Part shown: positions 24,101-32,443 of the stretch, in pieces
How positions within the stretch are numbered: position 1 is the first letter of the stretch
How the letters are laid out: each line of letters opens with the position of its first letter
Source of the DNA: JACNLN01 sp964626495
GTDB taxonomy: Bacteria > Fidelibacterota > Marinisomatia > Marinisomatales > CAZVFT01
Length of the DNA stretch: 36,066 nucleotides
Direction of reading: 5' to 3'
NCBI GenBank assembly: GCA_964626495.1
Contig: CAZVFT010000010.1
Span: 1 to 36,066, forward strand
Translations under genes and position numbers: made by a program
Notes under the pieces: generated by a model
The model's database searches: none
What the model was told of the DNA's origin: nothing
The model's input: the letters and a program-made list of their open reading frames with translations, nothing else

Positions 24101-26590
24101 CCAATGGTAGCAGCATTTTGGGACGATTTAAAAACAACTGGTGGGGGAAACGTATATTATTATGTAGACACTGCAGAAGGGTATATCGTGATAGAATGGT
24201 CGGATATGAGGACATATGCCAATAACTCTTTAGAATCATTTCAAATTATCCTTTATAATGACCCAGTACTTCCTTATGGCGATCACGAAATAAAAATTCA
24301 ATATAAAACTTTTAACAATACATCTTTAGGAGATTATTATAATCCTGGAGCATACAGTACAGTTGGAATCGAAAATCACTTGAGCAATGATGGATTACAG
24401 TACACATTCAGTAACGATTATCCTACAGCAGCTATGCTATTAGATGACAGTACCGCGTTACTTATTACCACTTATCCAACAATAGATACAGCTACCCCCG
24501 CCCTATCTTATGCTCCAGAGTTTATTAATTTCTACTTACAACCAGATCAGACTACCAATAATATATTGAGTATCTCAAACAATGGGGATGTTGGTTCCAT
24601 TTTAAATTATGATATCAGTGAAGAATATTCCCCTTTTGAAAATCCCGGTGGCGGACCGGATGAATTGGGATATTATTGGAGTGATTCTGATCTTGAACAA
24701 GCCATTGATTATGAATGGTTTGATATTTCCGGTATGGGCACTCAATTATCCTTTCCACAAAATGACACTGGGATAGATTCCATCGATATTGGATTTGATT
24801 TTCCATTTTACGGTGAAGTTTATTCTCAATGTATCATAAACCCAAATGGCTGGATTGGTTTTGGTGACGATAACAATGAATGGCAAAATATCAGTATACC
24901 TTCATCAAGTGCTCCCCGTCCTGCAATACTTGGGTTTTGGGATGATTTGGATCCGTTACAGGGAGGAGATGTATTCTATTATAATGATTCAGAACGTTTT
25001 ATTGTGTGGTTCGATAATGTCATTCACTATCCGGGGACTTATAACGGAACTTATGACTTCCAAATGGTATTATACCCAAATGGAGATATTCAGGTCAATT
25101 ACCGCCAAATGACCGAAGATATTACATCAGCTACTATCGGTATCCAAAATAGTGACGGTAACACAGGGTTAGAAGTTGTGTTTAATAACAATTATATTCA
25201 TGATAATCTATCATTACACTTTCGTCAACCTCCTTCACAGTGGTTGACGATTCCCCACCAAAATAGAACTTTACAAGGGGAACTTCATTATGGTGAAAGT
25301 GCCACATTTATAGTTGAGGTGAATTCATCAGGTTTACCCATTGGACTGTATACTGGTAGCATAAAAATCAGCTCAAACGCACAACCTCCTGTGATTATTC
25401 CAGTAATTTTATCGGTTTTGAGTAATGGTAACCAGATTTCAATATCATTTAAACACAATAAACATTGGAATATGATTGGTTTACCTTTGATTGTTGAAGA
25501 TAACAGTTGTGAAACCCTGTTTAGAAATTTTGAGGACGGTACACTGTACTCATATAACGGAAACTATGTCCAGGAAGATTGCCTTATAATCGGGAATGGT
25601 TATTGGCTTAAATTTATTAATTCGGGTATTAGCACAATTATTGGACTACCAATTAGCGATCTAACCATTAATTTATCTGAAGGATGGAATATGTTCTCAG
25701 GAATTTCTTACCCTGTTAATGTATTCAATATCCAAGATCCGGATAGTATTATCATTAGTAATACTCTATATGGCTATGACAATGGATATGTAATCCCAAC
25801 GCAAATTGAGCCAGGTAGAGGGTACTGGGTACGTGCAAGTGCAGCTGGTGACATCACACTATCAGTAACACGGAAAATGGTAAGTACAATTAAATTTGTA
25901 GATCGAACAATAAATGCGAATACAATTACATTCACAAATGAAGAAGGAGGAACAAACACCCTTTATTTTGGTGTGGACGTACCGGAAGATGAGCGTCTGA
26001 ATTATAGTTTGCCACCTGTTCCTCCACCAGCAGGCGGATTTGATGTGCGTTTTGCTGGTAACCTGAATATTGCGGAGGAATCAGGTATTATAGAAGTGAG
26101 TAATAGTCCTATGCCACTTACGATATCCTATGATATTTCAAATAAAGATAATGAAGAAAATTACTGGGTACTGGTAAACAAAGCAACCGGGGAGGAATAT
26201 GTATTAGAAGGTTCTGGCGATATTAAAGTGACTGGAAATATTGAAGGATTTGAACTAAACAAGTATTCCCTTTCAGTTGAATCCGATATTAGTGACTTAC
26301 CCACAGAATTTATGTTATACCCCTCCTATCCTAATCCTTTTAATCCAAACACCACTATCAAATATGCCGTGCCTGACCCATCAAAAGTAAGAATTTCAGT
26401 CTTTGATATCCTCGGAAGAGAAGTTACCGAATTATGTAATGAAAATAAGCAGCCGGGATATCATAAGGTAGTATGGAATGCATCTCGCTATGCCAGCGGA
26501 ATATATTTTATTCAAATGATTGCCAGTCAAGATAATGATAAGCGAGCTGGTAACTATGTAAAAACTTTTAAAATATCTTTAATTAAGTAA
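21146..26590 (+). CDS. Giant secreted gingipain-like (peptidase C25 family) protein with type IX sorting domain
   Basis: About 1814 residues. In order: signal peptide (MKKATLFLAVLLVFSNILFA), a C25 pro-domain-like region (about 40-185), a C25-like caspase-fold domain (about 222-555, with ILYICGGSSETNPYFQQLVEWR, EFVGLVGDVTG, LPEVLVGRLS, VLTCGTGD and NNLMGDP), an Ig-like or carboxypeptidase-regulatory domain, two CARDB-like stretches (NPGETVGLSI and NPGETKNISI), two copies of a beta domain with NGWI(A/G)FG...FWDDL (about 885-1110 and 1175-1360), further beta domains, and the C-terminal sorting domain YPNPFNPNTTIKYAVPDPSK. Numbering is from the upstream TTG. The putative catalytic Cys is C452, but where gingipains have G-H-G the sequence is YRGYWG, so the His is not where expected. 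AGGA 7 nt before the second ATG (21146) sets the start. Confidence 0.9.
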   Translation: MKKATLFLAVLLVFSNILFAKTSKYFNYSGNDGEDTVIKFKLGEVNIAQSGSFTKLQIPKVGTTSEVGMPEFPILSTFYQIEPDKSYSVDYTVIRSHKIQNIKIFPYQDTENKSETPDVKIINEAFYNSNREFPQNNLIVSEPKIMRGIQLLNVSFIPFIYSARTQELEIYDEVEISIQETGSRENPNFKQMSRSRAFDKLYEGLVINYTSSDSTDDYQQPAILYICGGSSETNPYFQQLVEWRHQRGYVVYTASTSITGGSASQIKSYILNAYNTFDPPPEFVGLVGDVTGSYSIPTYYFSYGEGDAPYSQLVGIDLLPEVLVGRLSVQSTTHLSTVVSKIKHYEKATYFNTIQEYYEKAALVGDPSSSGISTVISNEYIAEIMEVYGMDDIRTNFGHGNYENWMDNQLNEGVLYFNYRGYWGVSGFGTGNVNNLNNGFKLCFATVLTCGTGDFEDYTCLSEAFFRYGTASNPKGAIAAVGTSTLSTHTAYNNIVAMGMYDGIFPKQLESAGAALANGKLSLYLTYYSTQYQGVQRFTHWNNLMGDPATHLWTDTPIDLLVIYPSEIPFGTNYIDVEVMDVFGNSVENAMVTLLKDNDEIFISGYTNESGKTTIPLDYYSGGEIFVTATKQNYIPHQGSFFIITDGALINVDHQLPINVIDNDDGILNPGETVGLSIPLKNYGLDIVSGIEATLTSTSDLVTILIPTISYGTIAPGHSEYGDMFALHLLPSAINGEDLGLRLNIVDDSSNVWSAVIYIDVLGSYLMVESYTIEGGGIINPGETKNISISLKNFGSIAANGVFAELSANTEALEFPDSIGNWGNILSGQIIESTDNFTVFAHDAIINGTMFPIELHIQNGDGYDRTEYFHIQVGEVSVTDPLGPDNYGYYIYDSGDIDYNRAPVYDWIEINPSYGGSGSSLNMIDYGYGNPQSQQSAHIYLQNPFRFYGVDYDEITVSTNGWIAFGFSLLESFRNYPVPGAGGPSPMVAAFWDDLKTTGGGNVYYYVDTAEGYIVIEWSDMRTYANNSLESFQIILYNDPVLPYGDHEIKIQYKTFNNTSLGDYYNPGAYSTVGIENHLSNDGLQYTFSNDYPTAAMLLDDSTALLITTYPTIDTATPALSYAPEFINFYLQPDQTTNNILSISNNGDVGSILNYDISEEYSPFENPGGGPDELGYYWSDSDLEQAIDYEWFDISGMGTQLSFPQNDTGIDSIDIGFDFPFYGEVYSQCIINPNGWIGFGDDNNEWQNISIPSSSAPRPAILGFWDDLDPLQGGDVFYYNDSERFIVWFDNVIHYPGTYNGTYDFQMVLYPNGDIQVNYRQMTEDITSATIGIQNSDGNTGLEVVFNNNYIHDNLSLHFRQPPSQWLTIPHQNRTLQGELHYGESATFIVEVNSSGLPIGLYTGSIKISSNAQPPVIIPVILSVLSNGNQISISFKHNKHWNMIGLPLIVEDNSCETLFRNFEDGTLYSYNGNYVQEDCLIIGNGYWLKFINSGISTIIGLPISDLTINLSEGWNMFSGISYPVNVFNIQDPDSIIISNTLYGYDNGYVIPTQIEPGRGYWVRASAAGDITLSVTRKMVSTIKFVDRTINANTITFTNEEGGTNTLYFGVDVPEDERLNYSLPPVPPPAGGFDVRFAGNLNIAEESGIIEVSNSPMPLTISYDISNKDNEENYWVLVNKATGEEYVLEGSGDIKVTGNIEGFELNKYSLSVESDISDLPTEFMLYPSYPNPFNPNTTIKYAVPDPSKVRISVFDILGREVTELCNENKQPGYHKVVWNASRYASGIYFIQMIASQDNDKRAGNYVKTFKISLIK

Positions 26591-26705
26591 TAGCGTCGGG
26601 ATCACTAGTCCCCCTTACAACATTTTTCAAAGTAGCTTCTCACTTATAACTGAAAATGAATCAGCTAATTACCCCATTTTATAAAATACCACTCATTTCC
26701 TTCTT

Positions 26706-27866
26706 ATGGTTGTTGCTGCACTCATAATACTGCTTTCCATACTAATTTTATTTGGTATCAGAGAATATTATCAACTAAGATTAGCCATTGCGAAAATTCC
26801 CATCAGGATACATGTAAACGGCTCAAGGGGCAAATCTAGCGTTACCAGACTTATCTCTGCTGGGTTGCGAGCTGGTGGAATAAGAACGTTAGCAAAAACA
26901 ACGGGGTCAGCCCCGAGAATCATTGATACAGAAGGTAAAGATCGGGTCATTCACAGGCTTCGATCGGCATCAATCGGAGAACAGGTAAAATTCATACGAT
27001 ATTCCTCTGATTTGGAACCTGAAGTTATAGTCATTGAATGTATGGCTGTTAGACCTCAATATCAGTGGATATCCGAACAGAAAATGATTCGATCTACAAT
27101 CGGAGTAATAACCAATGTACGTCCGGATCATCTGGATGAGATGGGACCCACAATGGATAATATTGCACAATCAATCGGTAATACAATCCCATTTAACGGA
27201 ACGCTTGTAACAACTGAATCCCAATATATTAGGTTCTTTAAAGATATCTCAAAATCACGAAACTCATCCGTTGAGATCCCAAAGTGTAACAATATTTCAT
27301 CTGAATATATAAACAAGCTCCCTTACCTTGAACACGAAGAGAATGTTGCCCTTGCACTAAAAGTTTGTGAGTTAGTTAGAGTTAACAACAAGTTAGCTTT
27401 TAGTGGGATGATGAAAGCAAACCCGGATCCGGGAGCCCTTATATTGTGGAAATTGAAGTTTGGTAAAAATCAAAACTCCTTCATCAATGCTTTTGCTGCT
27501 AATGATCCTCAATCTACTTTACAAATATGGAGATTGGTTAGCAGACGAGTCCCTAAACAACCGATATGTCTTTTTTTAAATACGCGAATTGACCGACGCT
27601 TCAGAACAAAACAATTGTTACAGTTGATATCTGATAAAATCCCAACGGATATTTTAATGATTCGCGGTGACAATCTTCCTTCCCTGGAACGAATAGGGTT
27701 GCAAGATCGGAGAAAAATAAAGATATTTCCCCTTGCTACGGAACCTGAGGAAATCATTCATAACCTGCAGGATTTGGATCATTATTTAATTTTTGGGATT
27801 GGGAATATGGTTGGATGGGGAGAACAATTTGTTAAAGAAATGAGAAAGTACAGGATTAATGGTTGA
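26706..27866 (+). CDS. pgsB: Poly-gamma-glutamate synthase subunit PgsB/CapB
   Basis: ATP-dependent amide ligase related to Mur ligases that joins glutamates through the gamma-carboxyl; works with PgsC at the inner membrane. 386 residues, normal. An N-terminal hydrophobic helix (MVVAALIILLSILILFGI) anchors it, followed by the ATP P-loop in IHVNGSRGKSSVTRLI (G39-S44) and family blocks IEGMAV-like IECMAVRPQYQWISE, VITNVRPDHLDEMGPT, FLNTRIDRRFRTKQ and FGIGNMVGWG. It starts at ATG 26706, with little ribosome binding site. It overlaps pgsC by 8 nt. This is the first gene of the locus, 115 bp after the C25-type gene; that gap has only a weak inverted repeat. Confidence 0.95.
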   Translation: MVVAALIILLSILILFGIREYYQLRLAIAKIPIRIHVNGSRGKSSVTRLISAGLRAGGIRTLAKTTGSAPRIIDTEGKDRVIHRLRSASIGEQVKFIRYSSDLEPEVIVIECMAVRPQYQWISEQKMIRSTIGVITNVRPDHLDEMGPTMDNIAQSIGNTIPFNGTLVTTESQYIRFFKDISKSRNSSVEIPKCNNISSEYINKLPYLEHEENVALALKVCELVRVNNKLAFSGMMKANPDPGALILWKLKFGKNQNSFINAFAANDPQSTLQIWRLVSRRVPKQPICLFLNTRIDRRFRTKQLLQLISDKIPTDILMIRGDNLPSLERIGLQDRRKIKIFPLATEPEEIIHNLQDLDHYLIFGIGNMVGWGEQFVKEMRKYRING

Positions 27867-28302
27867 AATCGCTATCGGATTAGGCATTGTCTTAAGTCTT
27901 GTTCTCACAGAAACCCTTGGAGTAACAGCGGGAGGTATCATCGTTCCGGGATACATTGCTCTGCATCTGCACGATCCGCTCAGGGTAGCTAGTACATTTA
28001 CCATTAGTGTTACGGTATTTCTCATTGTAAGGGGGATTTCAAAATTTATGTTTATTTATGGTAAACGTCGTCTTGTACTGTGCCTTCTCTTCGGTTTTTT
28101 ACTGGGCTATCTTTCAAAGCTATATCTACGTTTTCCTGAGGATAACTTAAATCTTGCGGTCATTGGTAATATTATCCCCGGACTCATTGCCAGCTGGATT
28201 GACCAGCAAGGGATAGTGAGAACGCTCAGCGTTGTTATCATTACAGCAACTATTGTCCAACTTTTTCTCATGGTGTTTGGAATGGAGGTTCCCGGTGTTT
28301 AG
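27859..28302 (+). CDS. pgsC: Poly-gamma-glutamate synthesis membrane protein PgsC/CapC
   Basis: 147-residue polytopic inner-membrane partner of PgsB, needed for polymer synthesis and export. The conserved N-terminus is visible: LGIVLSLVLTETLGVTAGGIIVPGY, followed by ALHLHDPLRVASTF, RGISKFMFIYGKRRLVL and NIIPGLIASWIDQQG. About four or five hydrophobic helices. The length agrees closely with the about 149-residue Bacillus protein. AGGA lies 4 nt before the ATG, which is inside the end of pgsB, so translation is coupled. Its stop (TAG at 28300-28302) overlaps the GTG start of the next gene. Confidence 0.95.
   Translation: MVEIAIGLGIVLSLVLTETLGVTAGGIIVPGYIALHLHDPLRVASTFTISVTVFLIVRGISKFMFIYGKRRLVLCLLFGFLLGYLSKLYLRFPEDNLNLAVIGNIIPGLIASWIDQQGIVRTLSVVIITATIVQLFLMVFGMEVPGV
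28284..28294 (+). promoter_or_regulatory. Ribosome binding site that sets the pgsW GTG start
   Basis: GGAGG (28284-28288) stands 6 nt before the GTG at 28295. It supports a GTG start there over a start further upstream that would overlap pgsC by 70 nt. Confidence 0.7.
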
Positions 28303-29416
28303 GCCTGCCATTCAAAAAACGGGAGTACTTATTGGATTAGCACTATTTAACATTCTATTATTTTTCTGGGCATCCAAATCAACAGTAGTTCAAAAAGCCC
28401 AAGGTTATGAGCTGAAAATCCAGGCTGCAGAATTAATGGAAAGGGCAATGAACGTTTTGAAGGAAAATCGGATGGGGAAAAGCGGTATATTCATAGATTC
28501 AGAAAATGACCCCAATGAAACTGCCCTCGTTGGTTCCCAATTTAGTCTAATCACCACTGACGAAGGAAATCTGGATTCGAAACTTACCACACTGAATCCC
28601 AATTCCGCTGCTTTGATTGTTGATATGCTTCTGGATGCTGGTGTTGATAGTGGTGATAAAGTCGCTGTTGCATTCACAGGCTCAATGCCTGGAGCTAACC
28701 TTGCAACCCTTGCGGCAATTGAAGTAATGGAACTTAATCCTGTTATTATCACCTCAGTTGGCGCCTCACAATGGGGAGCTACTAACCCATACTTCACATG
28801 GCTGGATATGGAAAAAATACTATATGATGAAGCAGTTTTTTACAATAGAACCGTTGCAGCTTCAATTGGTGGGAAAGGGGATACAGGAAAAGGTTTGAGC
28901 ATACGAGGTCGTGAATTGTTGTGGGAAGCTATTTACCGGAATGACATCAGGCTCATACAGGAAAACAATCTTATGTCAAGTATAAATAAACGAATAGAAA
29001 TTTATAGTGATTCAGAAGCTATTTCAAATTATGCAGTATATATCAATATCGGTGGAGGAGCAGCCAGCATTGGTCCAAGTATTAATGCCAAATTAATCCC
29101 TGGTGGAATCTCTTTTCCACGTGATTTGATTGATTTAACCGGTAAAAGTGTTTTAAAACACTTTTCAAAATCTAAAGTCCCGATTATCCATATTTTGCAG
29201 ATAAAGGAAATTGCAGAAGCGTATGACTTTCCCTATGCTCCCATTCCTATGCCCCCAATTGGCACTGGCAGACTGTTTTCTGAATTGCAATATAATTTCA
29301 CCATAACCTTAATCACTCTTGCACTGGCTATTGGAGCTGTCACTGCTGTTGGAATCAAAAGTCATAGACAAATTAAAAGAAGGATGACTACTTATGAACC
29401 GGAATCGATATTATAA
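28295..29416 (+). CDS. pgsW: Poly-gamma-glutamate system protein PgsW
   Basis: 373 residues with a single N-terminal membrane helix (about 9-25, TGVLIGLALFNILLFFWA), a large periplasmic domain and a second hydrophobic segment near the C-terminus (LITLALAIGAVTAVGI, about 340-355), giving two membrane spans. Family blocks: SGDKVAVAFTGSMPGANLA, NPVIITSVGASQWGATNP, NIGGGAASIGPSINAKLIPGG and PIIHILQIKEIAEAYDFP. PgsW is found beside pgsB and pgsC in several phyla and is regarded as part of the polymer system, but its biochemical role is not settled. The GTG start is chosen for its ribosome binding site (GGAGG, 6 nt). The end overlaps the next gene by 23 nt. Confidence 0.9.
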   Translation: MFRPAIQKTGVLIGLALFNILLFFWASKSTVVQKAQGYELKIQAAELMERAMNVLKENRMGKSGIFIDSENDPNETALVGSQFSLITTDEGNLDSKLTTLNPNSAALIVDMLLDAGVDSGDKVAVAFTGSMPGANLATLAAIEVMELNPVIITSVGASQWGATNPYFTWLDMEKILYDEAVFYNRTVAASIGGKGDTGKGLSIRGRELLWEAIYRNDIRLIQENNLMSSINKRIEIYSDSEAISNYAVYINIGGGAASIGPSINAKLIPGGISFPRDLIDLTGKSVLKHFSKSKVPIIHILQIKEIAEAYDFPYAPIPMPPIGTGRLFSELQYNFTITLITLALAIGAVTAVGIKSHRQIKRRMTTYEPESIL

Positions 29417-30266
29417 AATCTTCCTGTTCCTTATTGGTTTCTCTGTTTTATTCGGGAAATCCATTAATCCTGTGGAAAAGGACAAAAAAGAGATCCTCAC
29501 CATCAGCGGAAAGCGACGAACCTACTACCAGATTCATGGTAATTCACTCCACTATGAGATCCACGGTCCGAAGCGGATTGAAATTATTTGCCGACGGGCA
29601 GTTCCAAGCCGAGATAAAAAGGAAAAAACATTCGGATATAAGTTGATCCTCGATGAATCAAATCCCATAACCGTACAACATAATGAAAAAATATCTCGTG
29701 GTGTAAAGTCATCACAGCATCCCGGCCACGGATATACTCACTCAGGTAAATATTTTCTGAACATTCCCGACGGAAAACACACTATCACACTGGGACCTCT
29801 GGAAAAACGAAACAGTCCTGTTTTGATTAGAATACTTATTGAACGTTTTAGAAAAGCTAAAGGTGACCGAAAGTTCATTGAATCAACAACTGAAGCTGCT
29901 TTGAAATACATTAAGATCAACAAAAAGAAAATTCGATATTTTGAGTTGACCGATAAAGTTAGTGTCAAATTTGAACTCACGGGACCCCGATGGTTTGAAG
30001 TCTATAGCCGCCTTGCATTTGAAAACTGGATGGCGAATGAGGGATCTTATCGCCTTCGAATCATTAAAGATGGAAAAGAACTGGGAACCTACTTCTTTAC
30101 GACAGAAAAATCAGAACAGAGTACAATTGTCGAAGACAAGACTCTGGTGCCCGGAAAGTGGCGCTCTTGTGAAGTTGATGTAGAAGCAGGGAAACACCAA
30201 TATTCCATTGAATTGTTAGATAAGAATAAGAAGGTGTATATACGCTGCCTAGAGTATGAACAGTAA
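29394..30266 (+). CDS. Unknown exported two-repeat protein of the poly-gamma-glutamate locus
   Basis: 290 residues, no family recognised. Signal peptide MNRNRYYKIFLFLIGFSVLFGKS. The mature part is an internal duplication: repeat 1 (about 40-155: YYQIHGNSLHYEIHGPKRIEI..., GKYFLNIPDGKHTITLGPLEK, VLIRILIE) and repeat 2 (about 175-290: YFELTDKVSVKFELTGPRWFEV..., GKWRSCEVDVEAGKHQYSIELLDKNK, VYIRCLEYEQ). Each begins with a Tyr-rich strand, then G-P-(K/R), and ends in a V-x-I-R strand. It has many Lys and Arg residues, suitable for contact with a polyanion such as polyglutamate (inference). It overlaps pgsW by 23 nt (AGAAGGA 9 nt before the ATG), so it is tightly tied to the locus. Confidence 0.82.
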   Translation: MNRNRYYKIFLFLIGFSVLFGKSINPVEKDKKEILTISGKRRTYYQIHGNSLHYEIHGPKRIEIICRRAVPSRDKKEKTFGYKLILDESNPITVQHNEKISRGVKSSQHPGHGYTHSGKYFLNIPDGKHTITLGPLEKRNSPVLIRILIERFRKAKGDRKFIESTTEAALKYIKINKKKIRYFELTDKVSVKFELTGPRWFEVYSRLAFENWMANEGSYRLRIIKDGKELGTYFFTTEKSEQSTIVEDKTLVPGKWRSCEVDVEAGKHQYSIELLDKNKKVYIRCLEYEQ

Positions 30267-30279
30267 AGTCACTTAAATT

Positions 30280-31332
30280 ATGTTGAATATTCCTAAAATA
30301 CTTCTACCAATCTTGCTTATTAGTAATTTATCATCACAAACACTCCTGAGCAGGATTGCGGTTCCCATCTATCTCACAACTTCAATTTCCGTCGGTTATG
30401 ACAATAATTTCTTGAGATTATCTACCCTTGAAAAGGAAAATGCCACATTTGATTCACAACTTTTAGGAGATAGTGAGACATTTGACAGCGAGATTATTCG
30501 ACCAGAGATAAAAATTGTCTATAATCCTGTTTTGTTAAATGGGCACACTACAAATATCCGTTTGACGGTAACACAGTCAGATTACGGACAATCCAGCAGA
30601 AAGTCTTATCATTCATTCATCTTCCGGTTTGAACAGCATCTCGGTTCTTACCAGTGGCTCATACTAGGATATTCACTCTTACCTGAATACTATTTACGAA
30701 CGTACAAAGATCGAGATTTAATTGGAGATGATCGGTTACCCTGCCGGTTCACTGGTGAGACCGCATTTGTATCATATTCTTTTCCCGTTTTTAATAAAAC
30801 CTGGGTAAGAATCAAACCCGGTTTAACCAAATACTATTATGATTCTCATTTTACAGAATTCGATACAAAGGTAGTTGACACAGAAATTCGAATTAGCACA
30901 AGATTATTATCAAAATTCAAAATGTCCGTTTGGAGTGCCCTGGGAAAAGGTGACAATATTACCTTTAATTCAGGTTTAATCTCTACTGCCTGGGATCGGT
31001 CTTATGACTTTTTGCAATTTGGTACACAGATAGAATGTTCCCCGAAAAGTTATCTTTCTTCTATAGGGGGTTATGTTAAATTCGATCGTAGAAATTATCT
31101 AACAGACAGTCCAGATGATCCCTTACATACAGGTAGACAGCACCTCGAAATCAAAAGCAGTCTCTGGTTTGAGAAGGAATTGTTTAATAACATTTCAATG
31201 AAACTAAGTTGGAAGTATCGAGAAAAAATCACAAAATCCCAGTACGACTGGGTTGAAGAGTTGAAGTCCTTTTCCAAGCACGAAATCTGGTTTAAGTTCA
31301 GTTATGATTTCTACCTGGATCTATTTTATTAA
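30280..31332 (+). CDS. Outer-membrane beta-barrel-like protein of the poly-gamma-glutamate locus
   Basis: 350 residues with a signal peptide (MLNIPKILLPILLISNLSSQ). The rest has the alternating pattern of an outer-membrane barrel: VPIYLTTSISVGYDNNFL, EIIRPEIKIVYNPVLLNG, SFIFRFEQHLGSYQWLILGYS, WVRIKPGLTKYYYDSHF, SMKLSWKYREKITKSQYDW, and a C-terminal FKFSYDFYLDLFY. The N-terminus of the mature protein resembles barrel proteins that begin with a Ser-Val-Gly-Tyr-Asp-Asn-Asn strand. No named family recognised. It starts 13 bp after the preceding gene and ends 21 bp before the next start. Candidate for a polymer exit channel or anchor; this is inferred from position only. Confidence 0.72.
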   Translation: MLNIPKILLPILLISNLSSQTLLSRIAVPIYLTTSISVGYDNNFLRLSTLEKENATFDSQLLGDSETFDSEIIRPEIKIVYNPVLLNGHTTNIRLTVTQSDYGQSSRKSYHSFIFRFEQHLGSYQWLILGYSLLPEYYLRTYKDRDLIGDDRLPCRFTGETAFVSYSFPVFNKTWVRIKPGLTKYYYDSHFTEFDTKVVDTEIRISTRLLSKFKMSVWSALGKGDNITFNSGLISTAWDRSYDFLQFGTQIECSPKSYLSSIGGYVKFDRRNYLTDSPDDPLHTGRQHLEIKSSLWFEKELFNNISMKLSWKYREKITKSQYDWVEELKSFSKHEIWFKFSYDFYLDLFY

Positions 31333-31353
31333 TCAATATTGGGTCAAGTAAAA

Positions 31354-32436
31354 ATGAGAAAATTCACGATTTTAAGTTTCATCCTTGCAGGAATATTTAT
31401 CTACAGTTGTATCTCCCCATCGGAACCTGAGGGTATAAAATCAAAACATTTGGTTACAATCGATACTGGAGGGTACTGCAGAGATATTGATATCAAAGAT
31501 TCTCTTCTGGTGGCAGCAGCGGATGAAAATGGGTATCAGGTATATGAAATTGTTGAACAAAATGGTATTGTAAGTCTTAATTATAGTTATGGTGATAACG
31601 ATATATACAATGATGGTATCACTGAACCAATAGAATCTGTAATAATATCAGCAAAAAAGAACTTATTGGGTGGAAATCTATTCTTCATACTGGATTATTT
31701 TGACGCTGTTTATTACTGTAATATGTTTAAACCAGAAAAAACAGATAGAGTGGAATATGACGGATCGGAAAATCGAGAATTTATTAGGTCTATTACTCTG
31801 GATGACAGCAATCAAGATCATGTCATTTTATATGCACTGAAAAAGGATGAGTCAACAAACTCAACATATATTTCAATCCGAAATATTCCAATTACCGATG
31901 ACATTGACTCCACAATTGTTTTATGGTGGACAGTATTTGACAAATATCCAAATCTGAATATTGAAGCGAGAGACATTCACCTAGCAGATAGTTTATTATC
32001 TGTCGCCAACTCCCAGCTTGGAGTCATTGTACTTAAGCAAAATAATGATGGAGGATTGTCTGAGTTCATTAGCTTTGATACCCCGGGAGAGGTTAATACA
32101 GTTTATTCCATGGGTCGCTACATATTTGCTGGGCTCTCAGATGACAAAGGATGCAGTATCACACTCCTCGATTCTGCTGGAGGAATTATTAACACGCCTG
32201 GAATTGCTGATGGATATTCTATCAAAGGAATACATCTCAAAGATGACATTCTTGCACTTGCCTGTGGAAATGATGGCGTTCTATTATATAATTGGTATGT
32301 TGCTGGTAATGGAACACAAATTGCTGAGATGGGGTGGCTGGATTCTGAATATGCTTATAATGTAAAAGTGTACAATTCACAAATTATTTTTGTTGCAACT
32401 CGCAGTGGTATTCAAGTATTTCAATTAGAAAGGTAA
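31354..32436 (+). CDS. Lipoprotein with LVIVD-like beta-propeller repeats
   Basis: 360 residues from the ATG at 31354; an upstream TTG (31339) is less likely. The N-terminus MRKFTILSFILAGIFIYSC ends in a Cys after I-Y-S, an acceptable lipobox, so the protein is probably a lipid-anchored envelope component. The rest is made of short repeats with the pattern x-D-I-x-D-S-L-L-x-A-(A/V)-A-x-x-x-x-G-(Y/V)-x-V (CRDIDIKDSLLVAAADENGY; ARDIHLADSLLSVANSQLGV; IKGIHLKDDILALACGNDGV; VKVYNSQIIFVATRSGIQVF), as in LVIVD-repeat propellers. Such proteins probably bind partners or polymer; function unknown. It lies in the middle of the locus, 21 bp after the barrel gene and 7 bp before the next gene. Confidence 0.78.
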   Translation: MRKFTILSFILAGIFIYSCISPSEPEGIKSKHLVTIDTGGYCRDIDIKDSLLVAAADENGYQVYEIVEQNGIVSLNYSYGDNDIYNDGITEPIESVIISAKKNLLGGNLFFILDYFDAVYYCNMFKPEKTDRVEYDGSENREFIRSITLDDSNQDHVILYALKKDESTNSTYISIRNIPITDDIDSTIVLWWTVFDKYPNLNIEARDIHLADSLLSVANSQLGVIVLKQNNDGGLSEFISFDTPGEVNTVYSMGRYIFAGLSDDKGCSITLLDSAGGIINTPGIADGYSIKGIHLKDDILALACGNDGVLLYNWYVAGNGTQIAEMGWLDSEYAYNVKVYNSQIIFVATRSGIQVFQLER

Positions 32437-32443
32437 AGTAGAG

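Noticed and set aside
26591..26640. Terminator between the C25-type gene and pgsB
   Set aside because: Only a weak GGGA/TCCC repeat and no adjacent T-run, so read-through from the C25 gene into pgsB cannot be excluded.
28232..28294. Upstream start for PgsW overlapping pgsC by about 70 nt
   Set aside because: The GTG at 28295 has a strong ribosome binding site and gives the usual N-terminus; the upstream part has no family match.
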